Assembly (NCBI GenBank): GCA_041394905.1
Contig: JAWKHJ010000018.1
Location: forward strand, 70,359 to 134,358
Direction: 5' to 3'
Length of the DNA: 64,000 bases
DNA from: RI-231 sp041394905
GTDB lineage: Bacteria > Acidobacteriota > Terriglobia > Bryobacterales > UBA6623
The notes beneath the pieces are model-generated. The model saw nothing but the letters and a program-made list of their open reading frames with translations, searched no databases and was not told the origin of the DNA. Shown here piece by piece: positions 31,180-39,980 of this stretch. The translations under genes and the position numbers were made by a program. The stretch's first letter is position 1, and every line of letters begins with the position of its first letter.

Positions 31180-32208
31180 GTGCGTTTCGCTACCCTCACA
31201 CTCGCTCTTCTTTGTCTCTCGACCGCTCTGCCCGGCGCGAGGCATTGGTACACCGAGCGCTCGACCGCGGATTCCCCCGCCGGCGACTATGCCGCGGGCG
31301 AAGACCCGGCTGTACGCGAAGCCGCCATCGAGGCTTTGGGCAAGTGGAACGGCTCCGTCGTAGTCGTCGACGCGGACTCAGGCCGCGTACTCACGATGGT
31401 CAACCAGAAGCTGGCGCTGGCCGACGGCTTCATTCCCTGTTCGACCGTCAAGCTCAGCGTCGGTCTGGCCGCTCTCAGCGAAGGCGTCATCCAACCGGAA
31501 GAGAAAGTCTACTTCCCCGGCCCGTGGTTCATGACGATGGTCGAGGGCTTGGCGATCTCGAACAATGTTTTGTTCGATCACTTGGGCGAAAAGCTCGGCT
31601 TCGAGCGCTTCCGGCGCTACGCCAAGCTGTTCGGTTTTGGCGAGAAGGCCGGCTGGAAGATCCCCGGCGAACAATTGGGCGCTTTCCCTGAACAGGAACA
31701 CCCGGACGGCGTGGGCCGCATGACCTCGTTCGGCGACGGCATCTCGGCCACGCCTTTGCAGATGGCAGCCTTCACCGCTGCGCTCGCCAACGGCGGGAAG
31801 CTTTACTATCTGCAACACCCCAACAGCACGACGGAAGTCGACGCTCTGCGCCCGAAGCTCAAGCGCCAATTGCCCATCGCAAAGTTCATCCCGGAGATTG
31901 AACGCGGGATGGCGGAAGCCGTTCGCCGGGGCACGGGCAAGCACGCGCGTGTGGCCGGACAGCAAGTGCGTGGCAAGACCGGAACGTGCAGCCAGTACGA
32001 CAAAGGCTTTGGCGTACGCATGGGCTGGTTTGCATCCTATGACCGGGACGTGAACGGTCGCAAGCTGGCAGTGGTCGTCATGCTGCGCGGCAATGGCGTA
32101 ATCTCCGGGCCGCTCGCGGCCGAGGTCGCCGGCAAGCTCTATCACAAGCTGGGACGCGTGGAAGTCTCACAATCAGCGCCGAAAGTGACCGGCGCTTGCG
32201 ACGACTAG
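31180..32208 (+). CDS. Penicillin-binding protein-like transpeptidase
   Basis: 342 residues, start GTG with a signal peptide (FATLTLALLCLSTALPGA). The penicilloyl-serine triad is present: S-x-x-K as STVK (about residue 88), S-x-N as SNN (about 127), and KTG as RGKTGTC (about 268). The sequence IPCSTVKLSVGLAALSEG and FGDGISATPLQMAAFTAAL match the transpeptidase domain of class B PBPs or class D beta-lactamases; the lack of an N-terminal PBP dimer domain makes it a stand-alone domain. Acts outside the cytoplasmic membrane. TTGACA at 31124-31129 may be its -35. Confidence 0.85.
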   Translation: MRFATLTLALLCLSTALPGARHWYTERSTADSPAGDYAAGEDPAVREAAIEALGKWNGSVVVVDADSGRVLTMVNQKLALADGFIPCSTVKLSVGLAALSEGVIQPEEKVYFPGPWFMTMVEGLAISNNVLFDHLGEKLGFERFRRYAKLFGFGEKAGWKIPGEQLGAFPEQEHPDGVGRMTSFGDGISATPLQMAAFTAALANGGKLYYLQHPNSTTEVDALRPKLKRQLPIAKFIPEIERGMAEAVRRGTGKHARVAGQQVRGKTGTCSQYDKGFGVRMGWFASYDRDVNGRKLAVVVMLRGNGVISGPLAAEVAGKLYHKLGRVEVSQSAPKVTGACDD

Positions 32209-32238
32209 CGCAGCCCCGGAAAGGACGCGTACACACCA

Positions 32239-32856
<618 letters not shown>

Positions 32857-32864
32857 CTCCCCTT

Positions 32865-34840
32865 CTACATCACTTCCGGAGCCGGGATCCCCATCACGTC
32901 CATCACGTTCTCGAGCTCGCGCACGAAGAACTGCGTCATCCACAACAAAAAGACCTTTTTCTCGCGGTTCTGCTCGTCGAGGATGCGGTGCTGGTGGTAG
33001 AAGTGCGCGAAAGTTTGCGCCACCTGGAAGGCGTAGCGCGCCAGTTGCGCCGGCTCCTCCGCCGTGATCGCGCGCTCGATCGTCCAGTCCATGCGCGAGG
33101 CGCTAAGTAGCACTTGCCAGAAATCTTCCTGTTCGAGCTGCCGTGCGGCGGCGGCCGAGGCTCGGCGTCGAAGTCCGGCAGACTCTCACCACGCTCCTGT
33201 AGCTTGCGTAGGATGCTGCGCGCCCGCGTGGCGGTGTATTGCACGTACGGCCCGGTCTCGCCTTCGAAGGCCAGCGCTTCCTGGAAGTCGAACGCGATCA
33301 CGGTGGTACGCGTAAACCGCAGCATGAAGTAGCGCAGCGCGCCGACCGCGATCTTGCGCGCGATCTCGCGGCGCTCGTCTTCGCTGAGCTCCTGGTGGCG
33401 GCTCTCGACCTCGCGCAGCGCCGACTCGATCAGCATGTCGATCAGGTCGTCGGCCTTCACGCCAAGGCCCTTGCGGCCGGAGACCTCGACGTAAGGCCGA
33501 CGCTTGTCTTCTTCGCTCAGCTCAATGCCAAGCTCGGCGCAGCAACGCGGCGACAGCGCGACCATCTCGTAGGAGAAGTGGATGAACTTCTCCGCCTGAG
33601 TCCGGTAGTCGAGCGCCTGCAAGCCGGCTTTCACCACGTCCTGCAAGTAGCTCTGGCGGACGTCGATCACGTTGAATACGCCGTCGCCGTCGCCAAAGGC
33701 GGGCGGCTTGGCCTCGCCGGCAGACGTGGCGGATTCCCAGGCTTCACGTCCGCTCTCGTAGGTGTAGAACGGGCGGTAGTAGAAGTCCTTGCCGAGCAGG
33801 CCGAACTTCCACAGGGTGTAAGCGATGTCCTTGCCGACGTAGGTGACCGTGCCGTCCGAGCGCACGATGACCTTCGACTCCTCGAACTGCGACTCTTCCT
33901 CGTCGTCGTCCTTCTTGCGGGTCTTTTCCTGGAAGAGCTCGGCGGGCATCACCCAGCAGCCTTTGAGCTTGCCCTTGTCCTCGAGGTAGATCGCCTTGCG
34001 CTCCTTGAGCAACTCGAAGCAGGCGGCCCAGAACTTCAGGTGCAGGATCTCGCTCTCGCGCGGGAATACGTCGTACTCGACGCCGAGCCGCAGCATGGTC
34101 GCCAGGTGGCGCCGCACGATCGCATCGGAGACGATGCGGCCCATCTCGGCGAGCGCGCCCTCGCCCTCTTCGATCGCCTTGAGGGTCTCGGCGCGCCACT
34201 TCACGGTCTCGGGCTCTTCGGCGAAGCGCTGGGAGACTTTGGCGTAGAGATCCCAGCAGTAGTAGTCGAACTTCGTATCGGGCGCGTCGATCAATGCCTG
34301 CACTTCGGCGGGAGTCTTCTTCTCGAGGAAGTGGAAGGCGGCAACAACGTCGGCGACCTGCACGCCCGTGTTGTCGATGTAGTTTTGCGCCTCGACGTTG
34401 CGGCCGATGGCACGCAACATCCGCACCAGCGTGTCGCCCAAGACGGCGTTGCGCAGGTGCCCGATGTGCGCAGCCTTGTTGGGATTGATGTTCGTGTGCT
34501 CGACGATGACTTTTTCGGCTGCGCTACGGCGTTGCTCCTTACCGGAGCGCAGACCGGCGGCGTAGGCGGCGCGGTCGAAGCGCACGTTGATGAATCCTGC
34601 GCCGGCGACTTCCAGCTTCGCGATACCCTCGATCGGGGGGAGCTCCGCAATAATCTCGTCCGCAATCTGCCGCGGCGCGCGCTTGAGGGTCTTCGCCAGA
34701 GAAAACGAAACCGGCAGGGCAAGCTCGCCGAAGCTCGATTGCTTGGGCGACTCGACCACGACGGGGACGTCCAAATCGTAGCGGGCGCGAATGTGGGCGG
34801 CGACGGCGTCACGGAGACGCTGTTCCAAAGTCAGAAACAC
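32865..34840 (-). CDS. argS: Arginyl-tRNA synthetase, single frameshift
   Basis: Charges tRNA-Arg. About 657 residues, a little longer than typical (550-600) because of inserts such as KTRKKDDDEEESQ. Class I motifs: HIGH as AHIGHLRNAVLGD, and a KMSKS-equivalent region VSGRKGLGVKADDLIDM. The N-terminal additional domain (LTLEQRLRDAVAAHI) and the C-terminal DALR anticodon-binding domain (LLSASRMDWTIERAI ... ELENVMDV) are both present. One base is missing at about 33160; beyond it the correct sequence is ARQLEQEDFWQVLLSAS. Since this gene is expected to be essential and single copy, a sequencing error is the likely cause. GTG 34840 fits the family start better than 34906. Confidence 0.95.
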
Positions 34841-34998
34841 GGTAGTTGGGTCCTCGAGCGGAAACCGGGGGAAGGCGGGAAGCGCCTGAAACCGCCAGAT
34901 TAGCACGGCCAGACCGGGATCCCGGCCAGCGGCGATGACGCAGCGGGATCCAAGTTCACCGGGAAACCAATACCCCCCGGGGCGAGTCCTATAGGTGT

Positions 34999-36193
34999 AT
35001 GCGCTTGGCGCCTTTGTATCTGTTGGCCGCTTTGGCGGGCGTCTCCGTGTTCGCTCAAGGCCCGGCCGGCCCCATCGTCAAGCGACCTCGGCCAACGACT
35101 TCCTCGCGCCCAAGCCCGCCGCCGCCTCCGCGCCGCATCGGCGAGCGTCCCGTCGAGTACGAACGCCCCGAACCCGCTTACATTCCACCCACCGACCCTG
35201 TGCTGCTCAAGGCCATTGAGGCCAATGAGGAGTTCGACCAGAGGCTGCCTAACTTTCTTTGCCGCCAGTTTATGACGCGTTCGCGCAGCCGCAACCTCGG
35301 CAAGAAGTGGAAGGACGAAGACGTGGTCGAGGCTGAAGTGCTAATCGCCGACGACAAAGAGCAGTACCGCGACATCAAGATCGACGGACGCCCGACCGGC
35401 GCAAAAGACCTCTCGCAGATCGGCGGGGCCTGGTCGACCGGCGAATACAGCACCGTCGTCTGGAACCTGTTCATCCCGCCCTCGCACACCGAGTTCACTC
35501 TCGAGGGTCCCGACACTCTCGGCGAGCGCAAGACCGTCGTCTACCGCTACGAGATCAAGCAGGAAAATTCCCGCTGGACCCTGAACATGAACGGCAAGGA
35601 TTACACCCCAGGACATCACGGCAAGGTCTGGATCGAACCCGAGACCGGTCGCGTGATTCGGATGGAGATGGAGGCGACCTACCTGCCCTACGACTTTCCG
35701 ATGTCGAGCGCCGCGAGCAATCCAGTACGACGACATCGAGATCGACAATCAGTCGTACCTGTTGCCCGCGATGGCCGAAAACACGGTCTGCGTGCGCGAC
35801 ACGGCGGTCTGCGCGCGCATCAACATCGACTTCCGCGACTATCGCAAGTTCACGGCTGAATCGAGCATTTTTACGACCGAGTCGGACATTGATTTTGGGC
35901 AGCCGCTACCGGCTGAGGCTCCTCCACAGGAGCCGACAACGCCGGAGGACCGGAACGGCCGCGCCGAAATGACGCCGGTCGTCTTGCGGCCGAGCGCGGC
36001 GAGGGCCGAACCGCCAGCCACACACAAGGCGCCGACCAAGCTCCAGCCGTCGGCGGCTTCGGCGTGCACGAGCTCGGGGAACAAGCCGGCCGCGACCTCA
36101 CTGAAGGTCCAGGTGAACAGCGGCGTCACCGCCACCACCGCACCCACGCGCGAAGCTTCCCACAACTTGAGCGCTTCTGAGAACAACGCGTAG
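34999..36193 (+). CDS. Secreted acidobacterial hypothetical protein, frameshifted
   Basis: Signal peptide (LAPLYLLAALAGVSVFAQG) then a proline-rich stretch and a beta-rich domain: LPNFLCRQFMTRSRSR, EDVVEAEVLIADDKEQYRDI, GEYSTVVWNLFIPPSHTEF, YRYEIKQENSRWTLN. This pattern occurs in secreted Acidobacteria paralogs with no known function. After about 35720 the coherent frame becomes QYDDIEIDNQSYLLPAMAEN, so one indel is present; that frame then runs to 36193 across the convergent EamA gene. The real stop is probably near 35950, where sequence quality as protein declines. ATG 34999 is the start by the signal peptide. Confidence 0.65.
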
Positions 36194-36902
36194 CCGAGCA
36201 CCGTGGTCAGGCAACTGTAGGACAGCAGCAGCGCCTGCCCGCCGGTCAGCCGGACCGCGTGACCGGGAGCGGCTAGGGGCGACATCAGAACGACGCCCAC
36301 CGCGTAGACCATCCACATCAACCGGAAGGATCCGAACCGCGGAAGCAACCTCTTTTGACCAACGGCGAACGCCGCCCAGCACAACGCCGCGATCGAGATG
36401 AGCAGGATGCCCGTGCCGCTCGTCGAGACGCCCGACGCCAATTCGGCGAGCTGGGTGTGGAAGAACAACAGGATTCCGCCAGCCAGCACCGGCGTTCCAA
36501 TCCATTGCAACCCCCCGAAAGGCTCGCCAAAGACGAATACGCCCGCGCCAATCACCAGAAGCGGCGCCAATTGAATCAAGACCTGTGAGGCCGTGGGCGA
36601 GATGTAATTCAGGCCCAACATGAACGTCAGGTTGTTCGCGGAGAACGTCAAGACCGTGACGACGAGAAGGACGATTTCGCCGCGAGTCAGCTCAGGAGCT
36701 TCAGTTGGCCTCGCGCGCCAAGCAGGGCGGTTAAGAAGACCGCGGCGAAGGCAAAGCGATACCAGACGACGGTCGCGCCGTCTAGGGGACCTAGCACCAG
36801 CTTCAGCGCAATCGGGATCGTACCCCAAACGCAAGCCGTGGCCAATGCATAGAGGAAGCCAGTCGCCCCGCACGAGGGCGATTCAGGAGTGGGGGACGGC
36901 AT
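35839..36902 (-). CDS. EamA/DMT-family transporter, frameshifted
   Basis: About 300 residues with ten TM helices in two EamA repeats: TGFLYALATACVWGTIPIAL at the start, NNLTFMLGLNYISPTASQVL, and a second repeat from GTGILLISIAALCWAAFAVG to VVAVTPLFTWTFSEVAAGLF. An exporter or importer of small metabolites; substrate unknown. The N-terminal part (to GARGQLKLLS) and the rest (from LTRGEIVLLVV) are in different frames, with the break at about 36690. The C-terminal ~45 residues after LAALGRKTT are probably not genuine and overlap the convergent secreted protein. Confidence 0.82.
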
Positions 36903-36951
36903 TCCCTATTCTAACACCACTACTCAGTGGGGGCAATATGCGGCGCACACC

Positions 36952-37935
36952 TCAGACCCCTTGCGGTTGCCCCTCGGCGCGCTTCTTCCAACGGTATGCC
37001 TGCACCGAATTGCGCCAGAAGAACTTCTCTTGCTGACCGACGGATTTCTCCGCGACATAGCGCTGCACGATATCGAGCACTTTCTCGTAAGGCCCAAGCG
37101 GCTCGGAGTTGGGCCAGTCGCTGCCGTAGAGCACGCGATCCTCGCCAAACACAGTCCACATCTCGTCGAGCTTGGGTCGGTAGAGCTCGAGATCGTCCGG
37201 AACCTGGCCGTCGATCTCGCGCAGCACGGCGGAGACCTTGACGAACACGTTCGGACGCTCGCCCAAGGTCTTCATGACCACACCGTAGGCTTCGCGCTCG
37301 GCCACGGGAGGATCGAGCTTGGGCAAGTGGTCGAGCACCACGCGCAAGTCAGGCACTTTGTCGGTGAGCGCGACGACGTCTTCCAGTGCGCGCACGCTCT
37401 GATTCGCCGTATCGAGAGTAAGCCCGCGCTCAGCGAGCATCTTGACGCCGGAGATGAAGCGCGGATTCGCCACCGCCTTGCGCAGGTCGCGTCCCCACAA
37501 ATAGCCGTAGCGGATGCCGAGGAAGAGCGGATTCTTCCCGAAATGGTCGAGATGTTCGCCGAACTCGGGCTTGTCTGGCTCTAGGTCGCCGATCGTTCCG
37601 ACCATGATGGGGTCTTTCTCGATGACGTCGAGCACCCACTGGTTATCCTCGAGCCAGGGGCTGCATTCCACTTCGATGGCGCCGACGACGCCAAGCCCCT
37701 TGCACGCCTCGCGGAAGCGGTCGGGCAGGGTCTTCTTGTAGATGAGCGTGTTGGTCTCCGGCGGCCAGGGCACGCCCTCGGCGCGCGTCGGGTCGTAGAG
37801 GTGGATGTGGGTGTCGAGAATCGGGATCGGCTCGGGCTCCGGAGGGGCCGATTCGGACGTCTCCGGCTCAGGCTGGGAGCCGCAGCCGGCGGCGATCGCG
37901 GCTGCGGATGCGCTCATGAATGTGCGGCGATTCAC
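36952..37935 (-). CDS. Exported amidohydrolase-family (Amidohydro_2) protein, probable lipoprotein
   Basis: About 327 residues. The N-terminus NRRTFMSASAAAIAAGCGS combines a twin-arginine motif with a lipobox-like AAGC, so a Tat-exported lipoprotein is likely. The TIM-barrel hydrolase domain starts at PILDTHIHLYDP (HxH metal ligands), and ends with VLYGSDWPNSEP (Asp ligand), as in the Amidohydro_2/gamma-resorcylate decarboxylase-like group and L-fuconolactone hydrolases. Start GTG 37935 chosen; an ATG at 37965 would add ten residues before the Tat motif. Divergent from the structured RNA/tsaD leader. Confidence 0.85.
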   Translation of the reverse strand: MNRRTFMSASAAAIAAGCGSQPEPETSESAPPEPEPIPILDTHIHLYDPTRAEGVPWPPETNTLIYKKTLPDRFREACKGLGVVGAIEVECSPWLEDNQWVLDVIEKDPIMVGTIGDLEPDKPEFGEHLDHFGKNPLFLGIRYGYLWGRDLRKAVANPRFISGVKMLAERGLTLDTANQSVRALEDVVALTDKVPDLRVVLDHLPKLDPPVAEREAYGVVMKTLGERPNVFVKVSAVLREIDGQVPDDLELYRPKLDEMWTVFGEDRVLYGSDWPNSEPLGPYEKVLDIVQRYVAEKSVGQQEKFFWRNSVQAYRWKKRAEGQPQGV

Positions 37936-37975
37936 GGCGTTAGCATAACGCGTTCTACAACGCACTGCCGTACCA

Positions 37976-38005
37976 TTGACTCGCCTTGTGACCGGTCAGT
38001 AGCAT
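37976..38005 (+). promoter_or_regulatory. Predicted promoter of the tsaD-leader RNA
   Basis: -35 TTGACT (37976-37981), 18-bp spacer, -10 TAGCAT (38000-38005). Predicted start about 38011, exactly where the first hairpin of the RNA begins. Confidence 0.45.
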
Positions 38006-38050
38006 AAGACTGCCGAAAGGCAAATCTAGAAAAGGAGGTGATCCAGCTAA

Positions 38051-38107
38051 ATGAGTGGAAGTAGTCCTAGTATTGAGCGTCTGGATGGAGGGGTGACCGA
38101 CAGCTAA
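38051..38107 (+). CDS. 18-codon micro-ORF with extended Shine-Dalgarno
   Basis: ATG at 38051 to TAA at 38105-38107, encoding MSGSSPSIERLDGGVTDS. It is preceded by a run complementary to the 16S 3' end across ~16 nt (38031-38047), far longer than the usual 4-6 nt; GGAGG ends 12 nt before the ATG. The stop codon falls in the 4-nt loop of the first junction hairpin. The peptide is serine-rich and hydrophilic with no membrane segment; no function known. Coding use is unproven: the sequence is also constrained by RNA pairing. Confidence 0.4.
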   Translation: MSGSSPSIERLDGGVTDS

Positions 38108-38208
38108 CGCTGCGGCTCCAGCGATCTGGAGCCGGCGGGCTAGCCCCGCTGACCCAGACGCTCCTACTCCCTAAAGCGCCGCTGGATCACCCTAGCGGCC
38201 GCCCCCGT

Positions 38209-38237
38209 TCCCCGCCGGACTTTGTTCCCCGGCGGGG
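38209..38237 (+). other. GC-rich hairpin between the leader junction and the terminator
   Basis: A 9-bp stem CCCCGCCGG/CCGGCGGGG with a loop of about 10 nt (ACTTTGTTCC), extended below by CCCGT/ACGGG with one bulge. It is part of the tsaD leader and could serve as an antiterminator or a second domain of the RNA. Confidence 0.5.
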
Positions 38238-38271
38238 ACGGGCGAGCTCCCGATCCCCCGAAAGCTCCGAT

Positions 38272-38293
38272 CCGACAGGGTCGGTATTTTTTT
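38272..38293 (+). terminator. Intrinsic terminator immediately before tsaD
   Basis: Stem CCGAC/GTCGG (38272-38276, 38280-38284), loop AGG, then TATTTTTTT. The T-run ends 7 nt before the tsaD ATG, so transcripts of the leader would stop before tsaD unless the hairpin is prevented. Confidence 0.65.
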
Positions 38294-38299
38294 GCCCAA

Positions 38300-39397
38300 A
38301 TGAAGATCCTCGGAATCGAAAGCTCCTGCGACGAAACCGCCGCCGCCGTCGTCGAGAGCGGCGAACGCGTCTTGTCGAACGTCGTCGCGTCGCAGTTCGA
38401 CGTGCATGAGCGATACGGTGGCGTAGTGCCGGAGCTCGCATCGCGCCAACACCTCCGCGCAATCGTGCCCGTCGTTCGGGAGGCGCTAGACAGGGCCGGC
38501 ATCGCCTATGAAGACCTCGACGGTGTTGCGGCGACGTACGGCCCTGGACTCGTAGGCTCGTTGCTGGTCGGGTTGACCTATGCCAAGGGTCTAGCGTTTT
38601 CGTTGGGCAAGCCTTTCCTGGGCGTGAACCACATCGAGGGACACATCCACGCCGTCGTGCTCGAGCGCAAGCAGCAAGGGGCGGAGGTCGAGTTCCCCGC
38701 CCTGGCGCTGGTGGTTTCGGGCGGCCATACGCACCTGTTCCACACCGAGGCGCCGGCCGAGTTCGACTACCGCTACCGCCTGCTCGGCCGCACGCGCGAC
38801 GACGCGGCGGGCGAAGCCTTCGACAAAGTTGCCAAGCTGCTTGGCCTGGGCTTCCCGGGCGGCCCGTGGATCGACCGCCTCGCGCCCTACGGCGACGCCT
38901 CGCAGGTAGCCATGCCGGCCTCGCGCATGAAGGGCAATCCTCTCGACTGGAGCTTCTCCGGCATCAAGACGGCCGTGCTGCGCTGGGTGCAGGCTGCGGG
39001 CATCGAAGCAGAGATCGAGACGCGCAAGGCGTTGTTCGCACCAGGCTCGAAGCCGACGCTCGAGCAGGCGCTCGCGGTCACACCGCAGAACACGCTGGAC
39101 CTGATCGCATCTTTCCAGCGCCGCGTGGTCGAAGAACTCCTCAAGCGCTCGCTACAAGCCGCCGAAGGGCTCGACGTGCGCTCGATCCTGGTTTCCGGCG
39201 GCGTTGCGGCGAACAAGGGTTTGCGCCAGCGCTTCGAGGAGGCGCCGTATCCGGTGCACTTCCCGACCTTGGGCCTCTCGACCGACAATGCCGCCATGGT
39301 CGCGGCGGCGGCCTACCCCAGACTTGCGCGGGGCGAGCGCTCCGGCTTCGATCTTGGAGCGCAACCGAACCTCCCATTGGCCCCCAAGGCGGTATGA
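38300..39397 (+). CDS. tsaD: tRNA N6-threonylcarbamoyladenosine transferase subunit
   Basis: TsaD transfers threonylcarbamoyl to A37 of ANN-decoding tRNAs, with TsaB/TsaE. 365 residues. Motifs: MKILGIESSCDETAAAVV at the start, VVPELASRQHLRAIVP, the metal-binding NHIEGHIHA (H..GH), ALALVVSGGHTHLF, GEAFDKVAKLLGLGFPGGP, and VSGGVAANKGLR. The ATG at 38300 is unambiguous from the family start, yet no Shine-Dalgarno precedes it; instead there is a T-run. This makes the leader's role in expression worth attention. A ParDE-like pair follows 22 bp later. Confidence 0.97.
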   Translation: MKILGIESSCDETAAAVVESGERVLSNVVASQFDVHERYGGVVPELASRQHLRAIVPVVREALDRAGIAYEDLDGVAATYGPGLVGSLLVGLTYAKGLAFSLGKPFLGVNHIEGHIHAVVLERKQQGAEVEFPALALVVSGGHTHLFHTEAPAEFDYRYRLLGRTRDDAAGEAFDKVAKLLGLGFPGGPWIDRLAPYGDASQVAMPASRMKGNPLDWSFSGIKTAVLRWVQAAGIEAEIETRKALFAPGSKPTLEQALAVTPQNTLDLIASFQRRVVEELLKRSLQAAEGLDVRSILVSGGVAANKGLRQRFEEAPYPVHFPTLGLSTDNAAMVAAAAYPRLARGERSGFDLGAQPNLPLAPKAV

Positions 39398-39419
39398 TTA
39401 GGTCGGAATAGATCACACA

Positions 39420-39671
39420 ATGGCCAAGATCACCATCTCCATGCCCGACGCGATGAGCGAGTACGTGACCTCGCGCGTCGAATCCGGCCAATACGGCAAC
39501 GTCAGCGAGTACTTCCGCGACTTGGTGAGGGTGGAGCAGCAACGGCAAGACGCCGTCGCAGCCCTGCGAGAGAGGCTGGAGCACGCCGAAGCAAGCGGAG
39601 TGAGCAAGCGCAAAGTCCCGGAGATCATGGCGAAGGTCGAAGCGAGGATGCGCGCCGATGGCGAGCTATGA
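39420..39671 (+). CDS. ParD-like antitoxin
   Basis: 83 residues. N-terminal ribbon-helix-helix: KITISMPDAMSEYVTSRVES, then GNVSEYFRDLVRVEQQRQ, typical of ParD/Arc-type antitoxins that bind their own promoter, and a C-terminal helical tail that wraps the toxin. It overlaps the toxin gene by 14 nt, as expected for a coupled pair. It follows tsaD by 22 bp with no terminator seen, so read-through from tsaD is possible. Confidence 0.88.
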   Translation: MAKITISMPDAMSEYVTSRVESGQYGNVSEYFRDLVRVEQQRQDAVAALRERLEHAEASGVSKRKVPEIMAKVEARMRADGEL

Positions 39672-39954
39672 CCTCAGCGAAGACGCCGAAGCGCGCCTGG
39701 ACGAAATCTACGCCTACTCCATCCGAACGTTCGGATTGGAGACTGCGCAACGCTATCTCCTAGGCTTGCACGACATCTTCGGACTGCTGGCGGAAAGCCC
39801 GCGCCTCGGCGCCGAGCAGTTCGCGCTCGGCAGGGGGATGTGGCGCTTGGTCTACAGATCCCACGTGGTCTACTATCGGCCGCGGATCGCCGGCGTGTTC
39901 ATCGTGGATGTTCTCCACGAGGCCCAAGACCCAACCCTACGCTTCAGCCGCTGA
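39658..39954 (+). CDS. ParE-like toxin (RelE/ParE superfamily)
   Basis: 98 residues: YDLSEDAEARLDEIYAYSIR, FGLETAQRYLLGLHDIFGLL, PRLGAEQFALGRGMWRLVYR, HVVYYRPRIAGVFIVDVLHE. Matches the ParE fold and length. ParE toxins poison DNA gyrase; other members of the superfamily cut mRNA, and the target cannot be told here. Start ATG 39658 lies inside the antitoxin gene in another frame. Confidence 0.88.
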   Translation: MASYDLSEDAEARLDEIYAYSIRTFGLETAQRYLLGLHDIFGLLAESPRLGAEQFALGRGMWRLVYRSHVVYYRPRIAGVFIVDVLHEAQDPTLRFSR

Positions 39955-39980
39955 AGCTCGTGCCATGATAGAGGCCGTCC

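Larger units (their letters stand above)
38011..38293 (+). ncRNA. Structured leader or small RNA upstream of tsaD, with SD/anti-SD-like closing stem
   Basis: Read 5' to 3': hairpin TGCC-GAAA-GGCA (38011-38022, GNRA loop); AAAGGAGGTGATCCAGC (38031-38047), complementary to the conserved 16S rRNA 3' end. The 11 nt GGTGATCCAGC (38037-38047) pair perfectly with GCTGGATCACC (38181-38191), itself identical to the conserved 16S 3' end. Inside: stem 38057-38064/38164-38171 (one mismatch), a 10-nt bulge, a perfect 10-bp stem 38075-38084/38154-38163, then three hairpins 38101-38112, 38113-38134 (9 bp, CGAT loop) and 38135-38149. A GC hairpin (38209-38237) and a terminator follow. Compatible with an attenuator leader of tsaD or an independent ~280-nt RNA. 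I know no matching Rfam family. Confidence 0.6.

Noticed and set aside
33239..34903. 554-residue plus-strand ORF opposite argS
   Set aside because: Antisense shadow with the Val/Ala/Glu-rich character of reverse-read GC-rich genes.
38031..38047. A true 16S rRNA gene fragment on the minus strand
   Set aside because: The match to the 16S 3' end covers only about 16 nt; the flanking bases are unlike 16S and form a different, well-paired structure.
38011..38293. A tRNA or tmRNA gene
   Set aside because: The multi-hairpin shape invites it, but there is no T-loop GTTCRA, acceptor CCA or anticodon arm of proper length.
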